A stretch of DNA of 64,000 nucleotides from Aestuariibacter salexigens DSM 15300 (lineage in GTDB: Bacteria > Pseudomonadota > Gammaproteobacteria > Enterobacterales > Alteromonadaceae): positions 124,001 to 188,000 of the forward strand of contig NZ_AUBH01000005.1 of the NCBI RefSeq assembly GCF_000429145.1, given 5' to 3'. The notes beneath the pieces are model-generated. The model was not told the origin of the DNA and did not search any database. It worked only from the letters and a program-made list of their open reading frames with translations. Positions 19,688 to 28,701 of this stretch are shown in pieces. Positions within the stretch are counted from its first letter, which is position 1. The number at the start of each line of letters is the position of its first letter. Made by a program: the position numbers and the translations under genes.

Positions 19688-20707
19688 ATGATCTGTTTAA
19701 GACCGATACGACAAGCCGATTTGCCAGAACTTGAGCAGATTGCGAAGCTATCTGGACCAGGTTTCACATCCTTACCTGATGACATCAGCGCACTCAATGC
19801 CAAAATCAAACACAGCATTGAATCATTCAAGCGCCACGTCACAGATCCAAAGGATGAGTGTTACCTCTTTGCATTAGAAGACCAGCATACCGGTCAATTG
19901 ATTGGTACCACCGGGATCATCGCGAAAACCGGGCTCGGTTCGCCGATGTATCATCTGCGTCAGGTTAAACATGCGCTGACATGCCACGACATGGCGCTGC
20001 GCAATGAGTTTGAGTCGCTGATACTGACAACCGACTGCAGCGGCGCAACGGAAGTGTGTTCGTTGTTTCTTCATCCAGATTATCGGGTCGGTAAGAATGG
20101 ACGGTTTTTATCTCGTAGCCGTTTTTTATTTATGGCGGAGCAATCTCAGCGCTTCAATTCACGGGTCATAGCAGAGATGCGTGGCGTATCATGTGCACAG
20201 GGAACCTCGCCATTCTGGGATTGGATGCGTGAACGCTTCACCGACATCCCATTTTCCGAACTGACGCATCGGGTCGGCCTCGGCGAGACTGCATTTATTC
20301 CTCATATCATGCCAAGGCACCCCCTTCCGCTGTCATGTTTGAGTGATGATGCGCGCGCCGTGGTCGGCACCGTTCACCCTGATACTGAACCAGCTAAAAA
20401 ATTGCTACAAAAAGAAGGATTTTGCTTCCGTGGCTGTGTTGATGTTTTTGACGCTGGCCCCACCTTGGAAGCAGAACTGAGCAATATCCACACTGTTGTG
20501 GAGAGTCGCCGAACTAAAGTCCACATTGAACACGTAAAACCGGGTGAGACACTGATGGTTGCGAATTGCTCACACGCTGACTTTCGTGCCACGTTCACGG
20601 AACAGGCCATTTTCGATAAGGCGCAGAATACGCTTTTATTGTCACCCGTAGCGGCCGACCTGTTGCGCGTCATGAATGGTGACGATGTAAGAATTTGTAC
20701 ACTTTGA
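19688..20707 (+). CDS. astA: Arginine N-succinyltransferase
   Basis: AstA transfers succinyl from succinyl-CoA to arginine, first step of the ammonia-producing AST pathway. The 339-residue protein aligns along its length with known AstA: start MICLRPIRQADLPEL, LSGPGFTSLP, ATEVCSLFLHPDYR, VIAEMRGV, SPFWDW, GTVHPDTEPAKKLLQKEGF and FDAGPTLE. The other ast genes are not in the window. It is followed after 22 bases by a DUF1338 gene, and is divergent from an Lrp-type regulator. Confidence 0.94.
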   Translation: MICLRPIRQADLPELEQIAKLSGPGFTSLPDDISALNAKIKHSIESFKRHVTDPKDECYLFALEDQHTGQLIGTTGIIAKTGLGSPMYHLRQVKHALTCHDMALRNEFESLILTTDCSGATEVCSLFLHPDYRVGKNGRFLSRSRFLFMAEQSQRFNSRVIAEMRGVSCAQGTSPFWDWMRERFTDIPFSELTHRVGLGETAFIPHIMPRHPLPLSCLSDDARAVVGTVHPDTEPAKKLLQKEGFCFRGCVDVFDAGPTLEAELSNIHTVVESRRTKVHIEHVKPGETLMVANCSHADFRATFTEQAIFDKAQNTLLLSPVAADLLRVMNGDDVRICTL

Positions 20708-20729
20708 TTTAAAAACGGGAAAACATTTT

Positions 20730-21533
20730 ATGCACAACGATATCAATACGTTGTTTGACAACCTTTGGCAGAACTATCTGGACGTCACACCGTCTGCACG
20801 AAAAGTGCACGCGCTGCTCGGAGACGAAGAACAACAAGATCTGATTAATGATCATATTGCGTTGCGCACATTCAATCTCGACAAGGTCAATCTTGAGAAA
20901 CTGGCTGCGCACTTTATTGCATTGGGATATCAGGAGGCTGGTGAATATCATTTTGAGGCCAAGAAACTTTACGCTAAGCACTTTGAGCATCCTGATCCCA
21001 CCCAACCCCGCGTATTTATTTCTGAGCTACTGGTCGAGAAGTTCTCTGACGCGCTACAAAATATCGTCAAATCTCTTGTTGACCAAATTGATGAAGCAGC
21101 TGTCAGTGCTGATAACTTCCTGTATTCGGGTCGTCACTGGGATATCAGCTTTGCTGACTATCAGGCTTTGCTGGCTGAAAGCGAGTATGCGGCATGGATG
21201 GCGGCGTGGGGCTACCGGGCTAACCACTTCACGGTCAGCAATAACCACCTGAACCGCTTCGATTCAATTCAGGCCATCAATGAAACACTCAAGGCGCATG
21301 GCTTTAAGCTCAATACATCCGGCGGGGAAATAAAAGGTTCTCCAGACTGTTTACTCGAGCAGTCATCAACCATGGCTGATAAGCACCCGGTTGAGTTTTC
21401 CGACGGCGTACATGCCATACCAAGCTGCTTTTATGAATTTGCCAGACGCTATCCAAAGCCATGCGGCAATCTGTACAGCGGTTTTGTTGCGGCCTCTGCC
21501 GATAAAATATTTGAGAGTACCAACGCTAACTAG
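20730..21533 (+). CDS. DUF1338 family, probable 2-oxoadipate dioxygenase/decarboxylase-like protein
   Basis: The 267-residue protein belongs to DUF1338, whose studied member HglS/YdcJ is an iron(II) enzyme turning 2-oxoadipate into D-2-hydroxyglutarate in lysine breakdown. Candidate metal ligands are H42 (NDHIALRT), H166 (ANHFT) and E236 (CFYEFARR), in the order known for the family. It is shorter than HglS (about 460), so it is the short subfamily and the substrate may differ. It is 22 bases after astA and likely co-transcribed, which points to amino acid catabolism. Confidence 0.8.
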   Translation: MHNDINTLFDNLWQNYLDVTPSARKVHALLGDEEQQDLINDHIALRTFNLDKVNLEKLAAHFIALGYQEAGEYHFEAKKLYAKHFEHPDPTQPRVFISELLVEKFSDALQNIVKSLVDQIDEAAVSADNFLYSGRHWDISFADYQALLAESEYAAWMAAWGYRANHFTVSNNHLNRFDSIQAINETLKAHGFKLNTSGGEIKGSPDCLLEQSSTMADKHPVEFSDGVHAIPSCFYEFARRYPKPCGNLYSGFVAASADKIFESTNAN

Positions 21534-21556
21534 TTGTATACGTTATGCAAACAATA

Positions 21557-21587
21557 CCTCTCTCGGCTAACCTCTTGCCGGGAGAGG
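21557..21587. terminator. Hairpin between converging DUF1338 gene and small hypothetical gene
   Basis: Arms CCTCTCTCGGC (21557-21567) and GCCGGGAGAGG (21577-21587) form an 11-bp stem with one G-U pair. It lies 24 bases after the DUF1338 stop and 10 bases beyond the stop of the reverse-strand gene. T-runs are weak on both sides, so it may work as a bidirectional but imperfect terminator. Confidence 0.55.
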
Positions 21588-21596
21588 ATTGCAGCG

Positions 21597-22025
21597 CTAG
21601 CGATACTCGCCTAGACATGCGTGGCACCAGTCCATGGCGATTTCCAGCTCATCAAAAAATTGAAAGCGTAATCCGGCTATTTTAGACAAAACAGAGGTTA
21701 GCTGATGCTCTGTCAGTAGGCGCGATTGAGGTTGCTCAAACTGAATTGCAATAGCGCGCATATTATTATGATGGCGTCGCTGCATGGATGTCAGCAGATC
21801 ATTTAGCGCTTCAGGTGTGTATGCACTTTCACAACGCATTACCGCCAGCTCCACCCACGGACGATGATGTAGTGCCTGTTCGTGTTCAGAAAGATCGTCG
21901 CTCAGCTGTGAAATGAGTTCATGATTGAATGGTCCGGTTGCATCGACTAGCAATAACTGCCCCTGACGCTCGATACTGAAGGTGCCATGTGGAATAAATT
22001 TGTCCCTGCCAATCCCTGAATTCAC
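21597..22025 (-). CDS. Hypothetical protein, possibly STAS/SpoIIAA-like
   Basis: No named family is recognised with certainty. The protein (142 residues) is soluble and begins with a short sheet-like part (GTFSIERQGQLLLVDATGPFNHELI), then helices, and ends with a cysteine-bearing segment DWCHACLGEY. The beta-hairpin followed by a helix recalls STAS/SpoIIAA-type folds, but this is only an impression. I choose the GTG at 22025 as start because AGGAG lies five bases upstream; the first GTG at 22031 overlaps that site. It stands alone on its strand. Confidence 0.55.
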   Translation of the reverse strand: MNSGIGRDKFIPHGTFSIERQGQLLLVDATGPFNHELISQLSDDLSEHEQALHHRPWVELAVMRCESAYTPEALNDLLTSMQRRHHNNMRAIAIQFEQPQSRLLTEHQLTSVLSKIAGLRFQFFDELEIAMDWCHACLGEYR

Positions 22026-22136
22026 AGTCACTCCTGTTTAATGGATTACTGTGCAAAATTTGCGCAGTACTTAAGTAGTATGTCGCTAAACTGAGAATTC
22101 GCAATAATAATGGGCTGCTTTTGGGGGAATAACATC

Positions 22137-23306
22137 ATGTTTCTACGTGTACTGGGTTTGCTGATCTGTTTTCATGTGTCAATAGTCAGCGCAACAGAGT
22201 TGCTGGTCGAAAAGCAGGCTTTCAGCATTGACAACTTTGCGACATTTAATGGCAATGTGATCGAGGAAGTGACGGTCGGGTGGGAAAGCTATGGCGAGCT
22301 CAATGAAGAAAAATCCAATGCTATCCTGATCACACACTACTTTTCTGGCACTTCACATGCTGCAGGAAAGTATTCACCAGACGACCCACAGCCTGGTTAT
22401 TGGGATGCCATTATTGGCCCCGGAAAAGCCATAGATACCAATAAGTTTTTTGTGATCAGTTCAGACACGCTGATAAATGCTGGCGTGCACGATCCTAATG
22501 TCATCACGACTGGTCCTGCATCGATCAATCCGGCAACGGGCAAACCCTACGGGCTGAATTTTCCAGTGGTGACGATCCGTGATTTTGTGAATGTACAAAA
22601 AGCCCTTGTTGAGTCATTAGGGATCAGCAAACTGCATGCTGTTATTGGACCGTCTATGGGGTCAATGCAGGCCATTGAATGGGCAACCGCGTATCCAGAC
22701 TGGGTAGAGCGTATGGTATCAGTAATTGGCATGGCACAAACTGATGCATGGACAACGTTGGCGCTGGAGCACTGGGCACTGCCTATTCGACTGGATCCGG
22801 ATTGGAATAATGGGAACTACTACGGTAGCACGCCACCCCTGCAAGGCTTAACGCATTCACTTATGCTGATCACACAGCAGGCACTGTATCCAGACTTTAT
22901 CAATCAGATTCAGCCTCAGCATTCTCCCCTTGAACAAGCGCCCTTAAATGATATTAATGCATCCCACAGTGCAGTGCAGTGGTTGCATGTAGCTGCAGCG
23001 CAAAGAGCAACGATTATGGATGCCAACCATATCTTATATCTGGTCAGGGCCTGTCAGTTATTCCTGGCAGGGCACAGTGGCTCACTGGAAGAGGGGTTGA
23101 GTAAGGTCAAGGCTAAATCGCTGTTCCTGCCTGCCAGCAGCGACTTGTTACTTATGCCATACATGGCCAGATTAGCCCATGACACTCTGGCCCGATTAGG
23201 TAAATCAACCCAGTATGCTGAAATCAATGGTATCCAGGGACATCTGGATGGCGTTTATCAGGTGCAGCAGCAGGCAGAGAAAATCAAACAGTTTCTTGAG
23301 AACTAG
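22137..23306 (+). CDS. Exported alpha/beta-hydrolase of the homoserine acetyltransferase (MetX) family
   Basis: The fold and motifs are those of MetX-like hydrolases: GWESYGELNEEKSNAILITHYFSG, nucleophile S173 in GPSMGSMQA, a later acid in PASSDLLLM and a histidine in GHLDG. Unlike biosynthetic MetX it carries a signal peptide (MFLRVLGLLICFHVSIVSA) when started at the ATG at 22137, which has GGGGGA upstream; the longer frame begins nine codons earlier. An exported protein cannot use cytoplasmic acetyl-CoA, so a role as periplasmic esterase or acyltransferase is more likely than methionine synthesis. Length 389 residues. Confidence 0.8.
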   Translation: MFLRVLGLLICFHVSIVSATELLVEKQAFSIDNFATFNGNVIEEVTVGWESYGELNEEKSNAILITHYFSGTSHAAGKYSPDDPQPGYWDAIIGPGKAIDTNKFFVISSDTLINAGVHDPNVITTGPASINPATGKPYGLNFPVVTIRDFVNVQKALVESLGISKLHAVIGPSMGSMQAIEWATAYPDWVERMVSVIGMAQTDAWTTLALEHWALPIRLDPDWNNGNYYGSTPPLQGLTHSLMLITQQALYPDFINQIQPQHSPLEQAPLNDINASHSAVQWLHVAAAQRATIMDANHILYLVRACQLFLAGHSGSLEEGLSKVKAKSLFLPASSDLLLMPYMARLAHDTLARLGKSTQYAEINGIQGHLDGVYQVQQQAEKIKQFLEN

Positions 23307-23311
23307 TTAAA

Positions 23312-23334
23312 CAGTGGGTGCTACGCACCCGCTG
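23312..23334 (-). terminator. Hairpin overlapping the stop codon of the Gdt1-like gene
   Basis: Arms CAGTGGGTGC and GCACCCGCTG form a 10-bp stem (one G-U) with a 3-base loop. The hairpin includes the last codons and stop of the reverse-strand gene and is followed on that strand by TTTAAC. Between convergent genes, it may serve as a compact terminator. Confidence 0.45.
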
Positions 23335-23608
23335 TCCAGGCGCGCACAAAAGTAACGCAACCAATTACGACAAATAACACGCCAGCAATCAGTCCCATGG
23401 TGCGTTCGTCGATGTAGTTAGATAACACGTGTCCCAGCACCACACCTATACCCGCTGCCAGCACCAGTGCTCCTGACGAAGCAAGAAATACGGTCCATTT
23501 ACTGACCGCTTTATCAGAGGCGAATAGCATCGTGGCTAATTGGGTTTTATCACCTATTTCGGCAACAAAAACGGCGATAAAAACCGTTAAAAAAGCTTTC
23601 AGTTCCAT
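23321..23608 (-). CDS. Half-size TMEM165/Gdt1 (UPF0016) family cation transporter
   Basis: The protein has three hydrophobic stretches and one copy of the family signature E17-x-G-D-K-T22. Full-length members have two such repeats; at 95 residues this is a single-repeat form and would need to pair with itself or a partner. Relatives export manganese (MneA in Vibrio) or exchange calcium/manganese for protons in Golgi. It lies 13 bases after an acyl-CoA ligase gene on the same strand. The frame is intact and ends normally, so it does not look like a truncated pseudogene. Confidence 0.82.
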   Translation of the reverse strand: MELKAFLTVFIAVFVAEIGDKTQLATMLFASDKAVSKWTVFLASSGALVLAAGIGVVLGHVLSNYIDERTMGLIAGVLFVVIGCVTFVRAWTAGA

Positions 23609-23621
23609 TTCAAAATCTCAA

Positions 23622-25205
23622 TCAGTCAGTACTATCCCAAGTATCCGTCGTTACGCCCTGTTCGCGCAATGTGACTTTACGGATTTTATTGGTCGCAGTG
23701 CGTGGTATGGCGCTCTCTTGCATAAACCTGATATAGCGGGGTAAGGCATAGGCCGGCACGCAGGTTTGGCAATGACTAAACACCTGTTGCGCAGTAATGT
23801 TCCCATCCGCAACAATAATGGCCATTACTTCTTCTTCGCCACCAGGAATTTCCGACGGCACACCAATCACAGCTGACTCTTTGACTCCATCAAGTGCATT
23901 GATCGCGGTTTCGACCTCATACGATGAAATATTTTCTCCGCGACGACGTAGACAGTCCTTTAGGCGGTCGACGAAATAATAATACCCATCCGCATCACAC
24001 CTACCCGCATCACCGGTGTGAAACCATAAATTTCGCCATGCTTCGACGGTTTTATCTGGCATTTGGTAATAACCACTCATGAAACCCGAAGCAAGTTTCG
24101 GTCTCACCTGTATTTCGCCAACCTCTCCTGCAGCACATGGTATGTCACTCTCTGGGTCAGCAATACGCACTTCAAAATATGCTGAGTATGGCTTACCACA
24201 GCTTCCTGGCCGACTGTCTTCAAGGGGATTGCAAAGGGGAATATTGACCTCGGACATCCCGTAAAGCTCTATCATCTTTACGGCGAATCGTTGCTTAAAT
24301 CGCGTTATCATAGCCGGTGCCGCCGGCGCTGCGGCGATGACTCTGAGATTATGCTCTGTTTCATTGCCCATGACAGGCTGCCGGTCAATAAACTCGGCCA
24401 TGACACCTAGCAAATTAGTATGGGTTGCCCGCACACGTTGAATGTCCGTTAACCACTGACTGGCGCTGAAACGGGAACGAATGACCGCTTTCGCGCCAGC
24501 AACTAAGCATGCGTAGAGCTGCATGAATAAGCCATTGGCATGAAACAGCGGAAGACAAATGTAATAGCAATTCGACTGTTTCAAATCGAGGTTATCTATT
24601 GTCCCTTGTGCGAATAGATAACAATGCGCGTGAGGCATCATCACGGCTTTGGACGGGCCCGTTGTACCAGAGGTGAAAATCAGTGCGGCCAGGTTGTTAA
24701 ATTGAGATTCAGGCTCAGCAATGTTAGCCGGATCGACATACAAAGAAGATACCGGCATAACGTTAATGTTGGGGATGACGCTGACATCTTTGCCATCGAT
24801 AATGATGACGGTAGTAAGGTGCGTCAGCTTTCCGGCAATCTCAGACAGTTTAGCTGCCTGATAAGCATCACACACCAAAACAGATGCTTCACTCAGGTTA
24901 AGGGCATGCAGCAAAAACTGACCAATTAATTCCGTATTTAATGCCACCAGTACACCGTCGGCTTGATGACATCCGAGCCACATATCAACAAACTCGGGCC
25001 CGTTGGGTAGCAGACAGGCCAGTTTGTCTCCAGCCGCAAATCCAATGTCATTAAGTCCGGCGGCAATAGATTTAGCGCGACGGTAGAGCTCAGAATAGGT
25101 AAAAGAGGGGCCATCAATAAACTCGATGGCTATTGCATCAGGGCGGCATTGCGCCTGTCTTTTTATAACCTGGGACGTTGTCCACTGAGTGACATTCCGT
25201 GTCAC
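23622..25205 (-). CDS. AMP-forming acyl-CoA ligase (CaiC-like)
   Basis: All main motifs of the ANL superfamily are present in 527 residues: FTSGTTGPSKAVMM (ATP loop), YGMSE, HTGDAG, DRLKDCLRRRGENIS and the C-terminal lysine in PRTATNKIRKV. It should activate a carboxylic acid to its adenylate and then its CoA ester. Closest resemblance is to crotonobetaine/carnitine-CoA ligase and medium-chain ligases; the substrate is not decided by sequence, and no carnitine genes are near. It starts with GTG at 25205, eight bases after the chemoreceptor gene, so the two are probably co-transcribed. Confidence 0.85.
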   Translation of the reverse strand: MTRNVTQWTTSQVIKRQAQCRPDAIAIEFIDGPSFTYSELYRRAKSIAAGLNDIGFAAGDKLACLLPNGPEFVDMWLGCHQADGVLVALNTELIGQFLLHALNLSEASVLVCDAYQAAKLSEIAGKLTHLTTVIIIDGKDVSVIPNINVMPVSSLYVDPANIAEPESQFNNLAALIFTSGTTGPSKAVMMPHAHCYLFAQGTIDNLDLKQSNCYYICLPLFHANGLFMQLYACLVAGAKAVIRSRFSASQWLTDIQRVRATHTNLLGVMAEFIDRQPVMGNETEHNLRVIAAAPAAPAMITRFKQRFAVKMIELYGMSEVNIPLCNPLEDSRPGSCGKPYSAYFEVRIADPESDIPCAAGEVGEIQVRPKLASGFMSGYYQMPDKTVEAWRNLWFHTGDAGRCDADGYYYFVDRLKDCLRRRGENISSYEVETAINALDGVKESAVIGVPSEIPGGEEEVMAIIVADGNITAQQVFSHCQTCVPAYALPRYIRFMQESAIPRTATNKIRKVTLREQGVTTDTWDSTD

Positions 25206-25212
25206 AGGTAAG

Positions 25213-26289
25213 CTACCTTTCTAATTGATCCAGACAGGCCATCACTTCACTGCTGGCTTTTTCCATTGCAACCAGCATGTTATTGGTCGTGTGTTCGTCG
25301 CCCGCCTGTGCTGCCTTCATTGCGGCAAAACCGCAGCGATGCACTTCTGCATGGGGCCTATCTAGAGATTTAAATGCTGAATGAGTGGAGAACTGCTGAC
25401 GTCCCTCTTGCTGGTACCACTGGCCCAGACGGCATGAGGCGTGGTCCGCAAAATCATCAGGGCGTTTGTTACTGTTGCCACTGATCACGGCATACACATC
25501 GCCTTTCCAGACCACATGATCCAGCTTCACGGTCTGAATAAACGAATTCAGTGCCGCATTACTGATCATGCTGCGCATGCTGTCACAACAAGCAATGATA
25601 GATTCATAGTTGCTACTCAGGGTACCCACACCCTCGGCAAGGTGGTCATTGTTGTCTTTCAGTTCGGCCACCGAGTCTACTGCAGTGCGCGTCGACTGAA
25701 TGATGCTTTGCACCAGTTCCGATACTTCGCTGGCAGACTTATTGGTCTCATTTGCCAGAGCCCTGACCTCGTCCGCAACGACGCTGAATCCGCGTCCGGC
25801 ATCACCGGCCCGCGCCGCTTCAATTGCCGCATTCAGTGCCAGCAAGTTGGTTTGATCAGAAATGCTGGTAATGGTGCTAACGAATTTATTAATACTGTCG
25901 GCAGTGTCAGACAAGCCAGAGATGCTTTCACTCATGATGCCCATCTTGCCGCTCAAACCATCCATGTCCTTGGTGATCTCATTCAGTGAGCCGCTGGACT
26001 GCTCAAACAACTCATGGATATTGGCCATGGAGTCGTTTTCCTGACTGATTTGTTGATAAGAACCAAGCACGGTGTCTCGTACACCTTGCATCTGCCTGAT
26101 AGAGTCGAGCATACAGTCTTGTAATGCTGAAGTTGACTCTGTTTTCTCCGATGCTGAGCTCTGCGCTTCTCTTAGTTCTTTGATCTCCTGCTCAGCCTCA
26201 GACAGTGACTGTTTCAATGCATGATGATCTTTTTTTAAGTTCTCGAGTTCTCTTTCAAGAGATTCATATTTCGATTTGCTGACAAACAT
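25213..26289 (-). CDS. Soluble chemoreceptor with C-terminal CZB zinc domain
   Basis: The protein lacks membrane helices. Residues 1-45 form a coiled coil, followed by an MCP signalling domain with the conserved hairpin tip ([34 protein letters not shown]) and a C-terminal CZB domain ([21 protein letters not shown], then H and HRCG). CZB domains bind zinc and react with oxidants such as hypochlorous acid. At 358 residues it is a short cytoplasmic receptor that would signal to CheA/CheW coded elsewhere. Start ATG at 26289 is preceded by GGGA. An acyl-CoA ligase gene follows directly. Confidence 0.92.
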   Translation of the reverse strand: MFVSKSKYESLERELENLKKDHHALKQSLSEAEQEIKELREAQSSASEKTESTSALQDCMLDSIRQMQGVRDTVLGSYQQISQENDSMANIHELFEQSSGSLNEITKDMDGLSGKMGIMSESISGLSDTADSINKFVSTITSISDQTNLLALNAAIEAARAGDAGRGFSVVADEVRALANETNKSASEVSELVQSIIQSTRTAVDSVAELKDNNDHLAEGVGTLSSNYESIIACCDSMRSMISNAALNSFIQTVKLDHVVWKGDVYAVISGNSNKRPDDFADHASCRLGQWYQQEGRQQFSTHSAFKSLDRPHAEVHRCGFAAMKAAQAGDEHTTNNMLVAMEKASSEVMACLDQLER

Positions 26290-26409
26290 GGATGTTCCCG
26301 GATAACAACGCGTTCTAGTCTACGATAGCACTTATTTCAAAAACCGCATCACAAAAAGTGGTGACACCGTAAATGAGGTTATCGGTCGACCGCACACCTA
26401 ACTTAAGCA

Positions 26410-26859
26410 TTAAATAAAGGCGCCTTGCCTGGGCTTCTGCTCGCGCAAATACGTCAGCTGTTCGGTGATTTTCGACACATCGCAGTCATGCGCTGCACAC
26501 ACTTCCTGTACCGATGAAATATCCTCATGAATAGCCCTGGTTAATGCCCACAGATGTATTGCGCGGTTACCGGTTCGACAGAAGGTATGAACGTGACGGT
26601 TTGGGTCGCTGATCAACGAGTAAAACGTTGAGATAGATTCGAGGCTGTATTCGAACGTGGTGACCGGAAGATAATAATAGGCGAAGCCAAACCGCATCGC
26701 CTTGTCGCGCCAGAAACTGTTGGGCATCTGATTCGCTGCCTCATTGTCGGGTCGCACATTAATCAGTGTATCCACACCCTGTTGCTTCAGGTACTGCCAA
26801 TCTTCATCAACCAACGGACCTGAAACTGAGAAATTATCGGTGAGCTGTCGGATCGTCAT
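26410..26859 (-). CDS. DUF442 / dual-specificity-phosphatase-like protein
   Basis: The fold is that of the BLH-phosphatase or DUF442 family: N-terminal LTDNFSVSGPLVDEDWQYLKQQGVDTLINVRPD, and the P-loop C94-R-T-G-N-R99 in HTFCRTGNR. In bacteria this domain is linked to hydrogen sulfide or persulfide handling, often next to TSUP transporters and rhodaneses. The preceding TSUP gene overlaps it by four bases (ATGA), so the two are coupled. Both the histidine and the cysteine are kept, but whether it is a phosphatase or sulfur-transfer protein is unknown. 149 residues. Confidence 0.8.
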   Translation of the reverse strand: MTIRQLTDNFSVSGPLVDEDWQYLKQQGVDTLINVRPDNEAANQMPNSFWRDKAMRFGFAYYYLPVTTFEYSLESISTFYSLISDPNRHVHTFCRTGNRAIHLWALTRAIHEDISSVQEVCAAHDCDVSKITEQLTYLREQKPRQGAFI

Positions 26860-27644
26860 GCCATTGTCCTCAAAAAACTCATACCGGCGTCGACCGCGGT
26901 GAACAGCCCTATCGCCAGTAACAGAAATGCAAAACCTTTCTTTATTGCCGCCTGAGGCAAACTTTGACCCAGCTTCCCTCCAGCCAGCACCCCCAGTATA
27001 GCAACGCCACCCACCACAAGCACCAAGGGCCAGTTAATGGTCACATCTACGGCAGCGAATTGATGTTGATACTTAAGCGCGGCAGCGACCGACTGCATAC
27101 AAATAATCATCAAGCTTGTGCCGACCGCCATGGACAAACGGATCTTCATCACGTTCAGTAATACTGGGACAATTAAAAAGCCACCGCCAACACCGACAAA
27201 GCCTGCCATTGCGCCCACGCCGCTGCCACTGATAATGCCTTTCAAGGCTGACGCACCGGGAGCCGATGTGTCCTGACCAACTTCTTCTTTCTTGCTGCCC
27301 CGCAACATGAAAATAGCCGCAGTCAGCATCACTATACTAAACACCAGTAACTGCACTGCGCCGCTCACAAACTGACTTGCCCATGCTCCCGCGACTGCCG
27401 CAAACATGCTGGGTATGCCAAAGCGGAGGGCCAGCGCAATGTCGGTGTTTTGTTTGCGCATATTGCACCATGCACCTACGGCAGCCACCATCGCGACAAT
27501 GATTAATGATTCTGCAATGGCTTGCTTTTCAGGCTCTCCTGCCAGGTACACAAGGACAGGCACAGTTAAAATCGAGCCGCCCGAGCCAAGTAGACCCAAG
27601 CTGAGCCCCATCAGAATAGCGCCGATCAGTACAGCAATGTTCAA
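26856..27644 (-). CDS. TSUP (TauE/SafE) family anion transporter
   Basis: Around eight membrane helices in two related halves, with the family glycine-rich phrases GLLGSGGSILTVPVLVYL and GFVGVGGGFLIVPVLL. TSUP proteins move sulfite, sulfonates or other organosulfur anions. The start is TTG at 27644: an in-frame stop lies four codons upstream and GAG-AAG is placed suitably. It is coupled to the DUF442 gene and divergent from the ATP-grasp gene. 262 residues. The partner gene makes sulfite or thiosulfate a reasonable guess for the substrate. Confidence 0.87.
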   Translation of the reverse strand: MNIAVLIGAILMGLSLGLLGSGGSILTVPVLVYLAGEPEKQAIAESLIIVAMVAAVGAWCNMRKQNTDIALALRFGIPSMFAAVAGAWASQFVSGAVQLLVFSIVMLTAAIFMLRGSKKEEVGQDTSAPGASALKGIISGSGVGAMAGFVGVGGGFLIVPVLLNVMKIRLSMAVGTSLMIICMQSVAAALKYQHQFAAVDVTINWPLVLVVGGVAILGVLAGGKLGQSLPQAAIKKGFAFLLLAIGLFTAVDAGMSFLRTMA

Positions 27645-27766
27645 TTTGGCTTCTCACATCAGACATAATGTTTAAAGGATACTGTACACCATTGTTCGAG
27701 ACACATAGGATCAATTTTCTGAATCAAAACGTAGTCCAGTTAAGACTGATATTAGCGAGCGATGTA

Positions 27767-28696
27767 ATGAAAAAAATCTATGTATTACACGAGAACAACG
27801 AGTGGACTATACACCTGCAGAAAAGGCTTGATGAGTTGTCACTCCCATATGAACTATGGCACCTAGATGAAGGTAAAATAGATCTCTCCAGCGAGCCTCC
27901 ACTAGGCGTGTTTTATAATCGCATCAGCGCATCGTCCCATACCCGCGATCATCGCTATGCACCTGAATTTACCGAAGCTGTGTTAGCCTGGTTGGAAAAA
28001 CATAATCGCATCGTAATCAACGGCACCCGCGCATTGCGTCTGGAGGTGAGCAAGGTTAATCAATATATGGCGTTGAATGCAGCCGGTATTGCGACACCAA
28101 AAACCATTGCCGCTGTGGGTAAAAAGCACATTATTGAAGCCGCAGAATCACTAGGTATGGACAGCTTTATCACAAAGCATAATCGTGCCGGCAAGGGGCA
28201 GGGTGTGCAGCTGTTTCATTCGGTTCAGGCACTACAAGACTATCTGGATGGCCCTTTGTTTGATGACCCGGTCGACGGTATTACCCTGATTCAGCAATAC
28301 ATCAAAGCGCCGGAGCCGTACATTATTCGCCATGAATTCATTAACGGTAAATTTTTCTATGCCGTCAGAGTCGACACATCCGAAGGCTTTGAACTATGTC
28401 CTGCCGATGCCTGTTCCATCGACGACATGTTTTGTCCCACAGATGGCGCAAGTTCAGCACCCAAAGCGAAATTTGAAATCCTGACCAATTACAGACCAGA
28501 TTTCATTGACGCCTACGAGGCGTTTCTTGCAGACAACAATGTGAAAGTGGCGGGCATTGAGGCAATTCAGGATGAGGACGGAAACGTTTACACCTATGAC
28601 GTCAACACCAATACCAATTACAACTCTGATGCCGAAAACGTAGCAGGCAAATTTGCCATGCTGGAGTTAGCCAGGTATCTGGGCAGCTTGCTGTAG
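27767..28696 (+). CDS. ATP-grasp family ligase of unknown substrate (RimK-like)
   Basis: The 309-residue protein has an ATP-grasp fold. An N-terminal domain (GVFYNRISASSHTRDHRYAP) is followed by the central domain with the nucleotide-binding lysine in FITKHNRAGKGQGVQLF and the catalytic metal-binding stretch GIEAIQDEDGNVYTYDVNTNTNYN. Such enzymes join a carboxylate to an amine or thiol through an acyl phosphate. The start ATG at 27767 follows GAGCGA; the open frame runs 33 codons further upstream. It lies five bases before a second TSUP transporter, so enzyme and transporter probably share a transcript. I cannot name the substrate. Confidence 0.78.
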   Translation: MKKIYVLHENNEWTIHLQKRLDELSLPYELWHLDEGKIDLSSEPPLGVFYNRISASSHTRDHRYAPEFTEAVLAWLEKHNRIVINGTRALRLEVSKVNQYMALNAAGIATPKTIAAVGKKHIIEAAESLGMDSFITKHNRAGKGQGVQLFHSVQALQDYLDGPLFDDPVDGITLIQQYIKAPEPYIIRHEFINGKFFYAVRVDTSEGFELCPADACSIDDMFCPTDGASSAPKAKFEILTNYRPDFIDAYEAFLADNNVKVAGIEAIQDEDGNVYTYDVNTNTNYNSDAENVAGKFAMLELARYLGSLL

Positions 28697-28701
28697 CGCT
28701 G

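Noticed and set aside
25441-25989. Open frame of 182 codons on the forward strand
   Set aside because: It is antisense to the chemoreceptor signalling domain and rich in His and Arg, as expected for a shadow frame.
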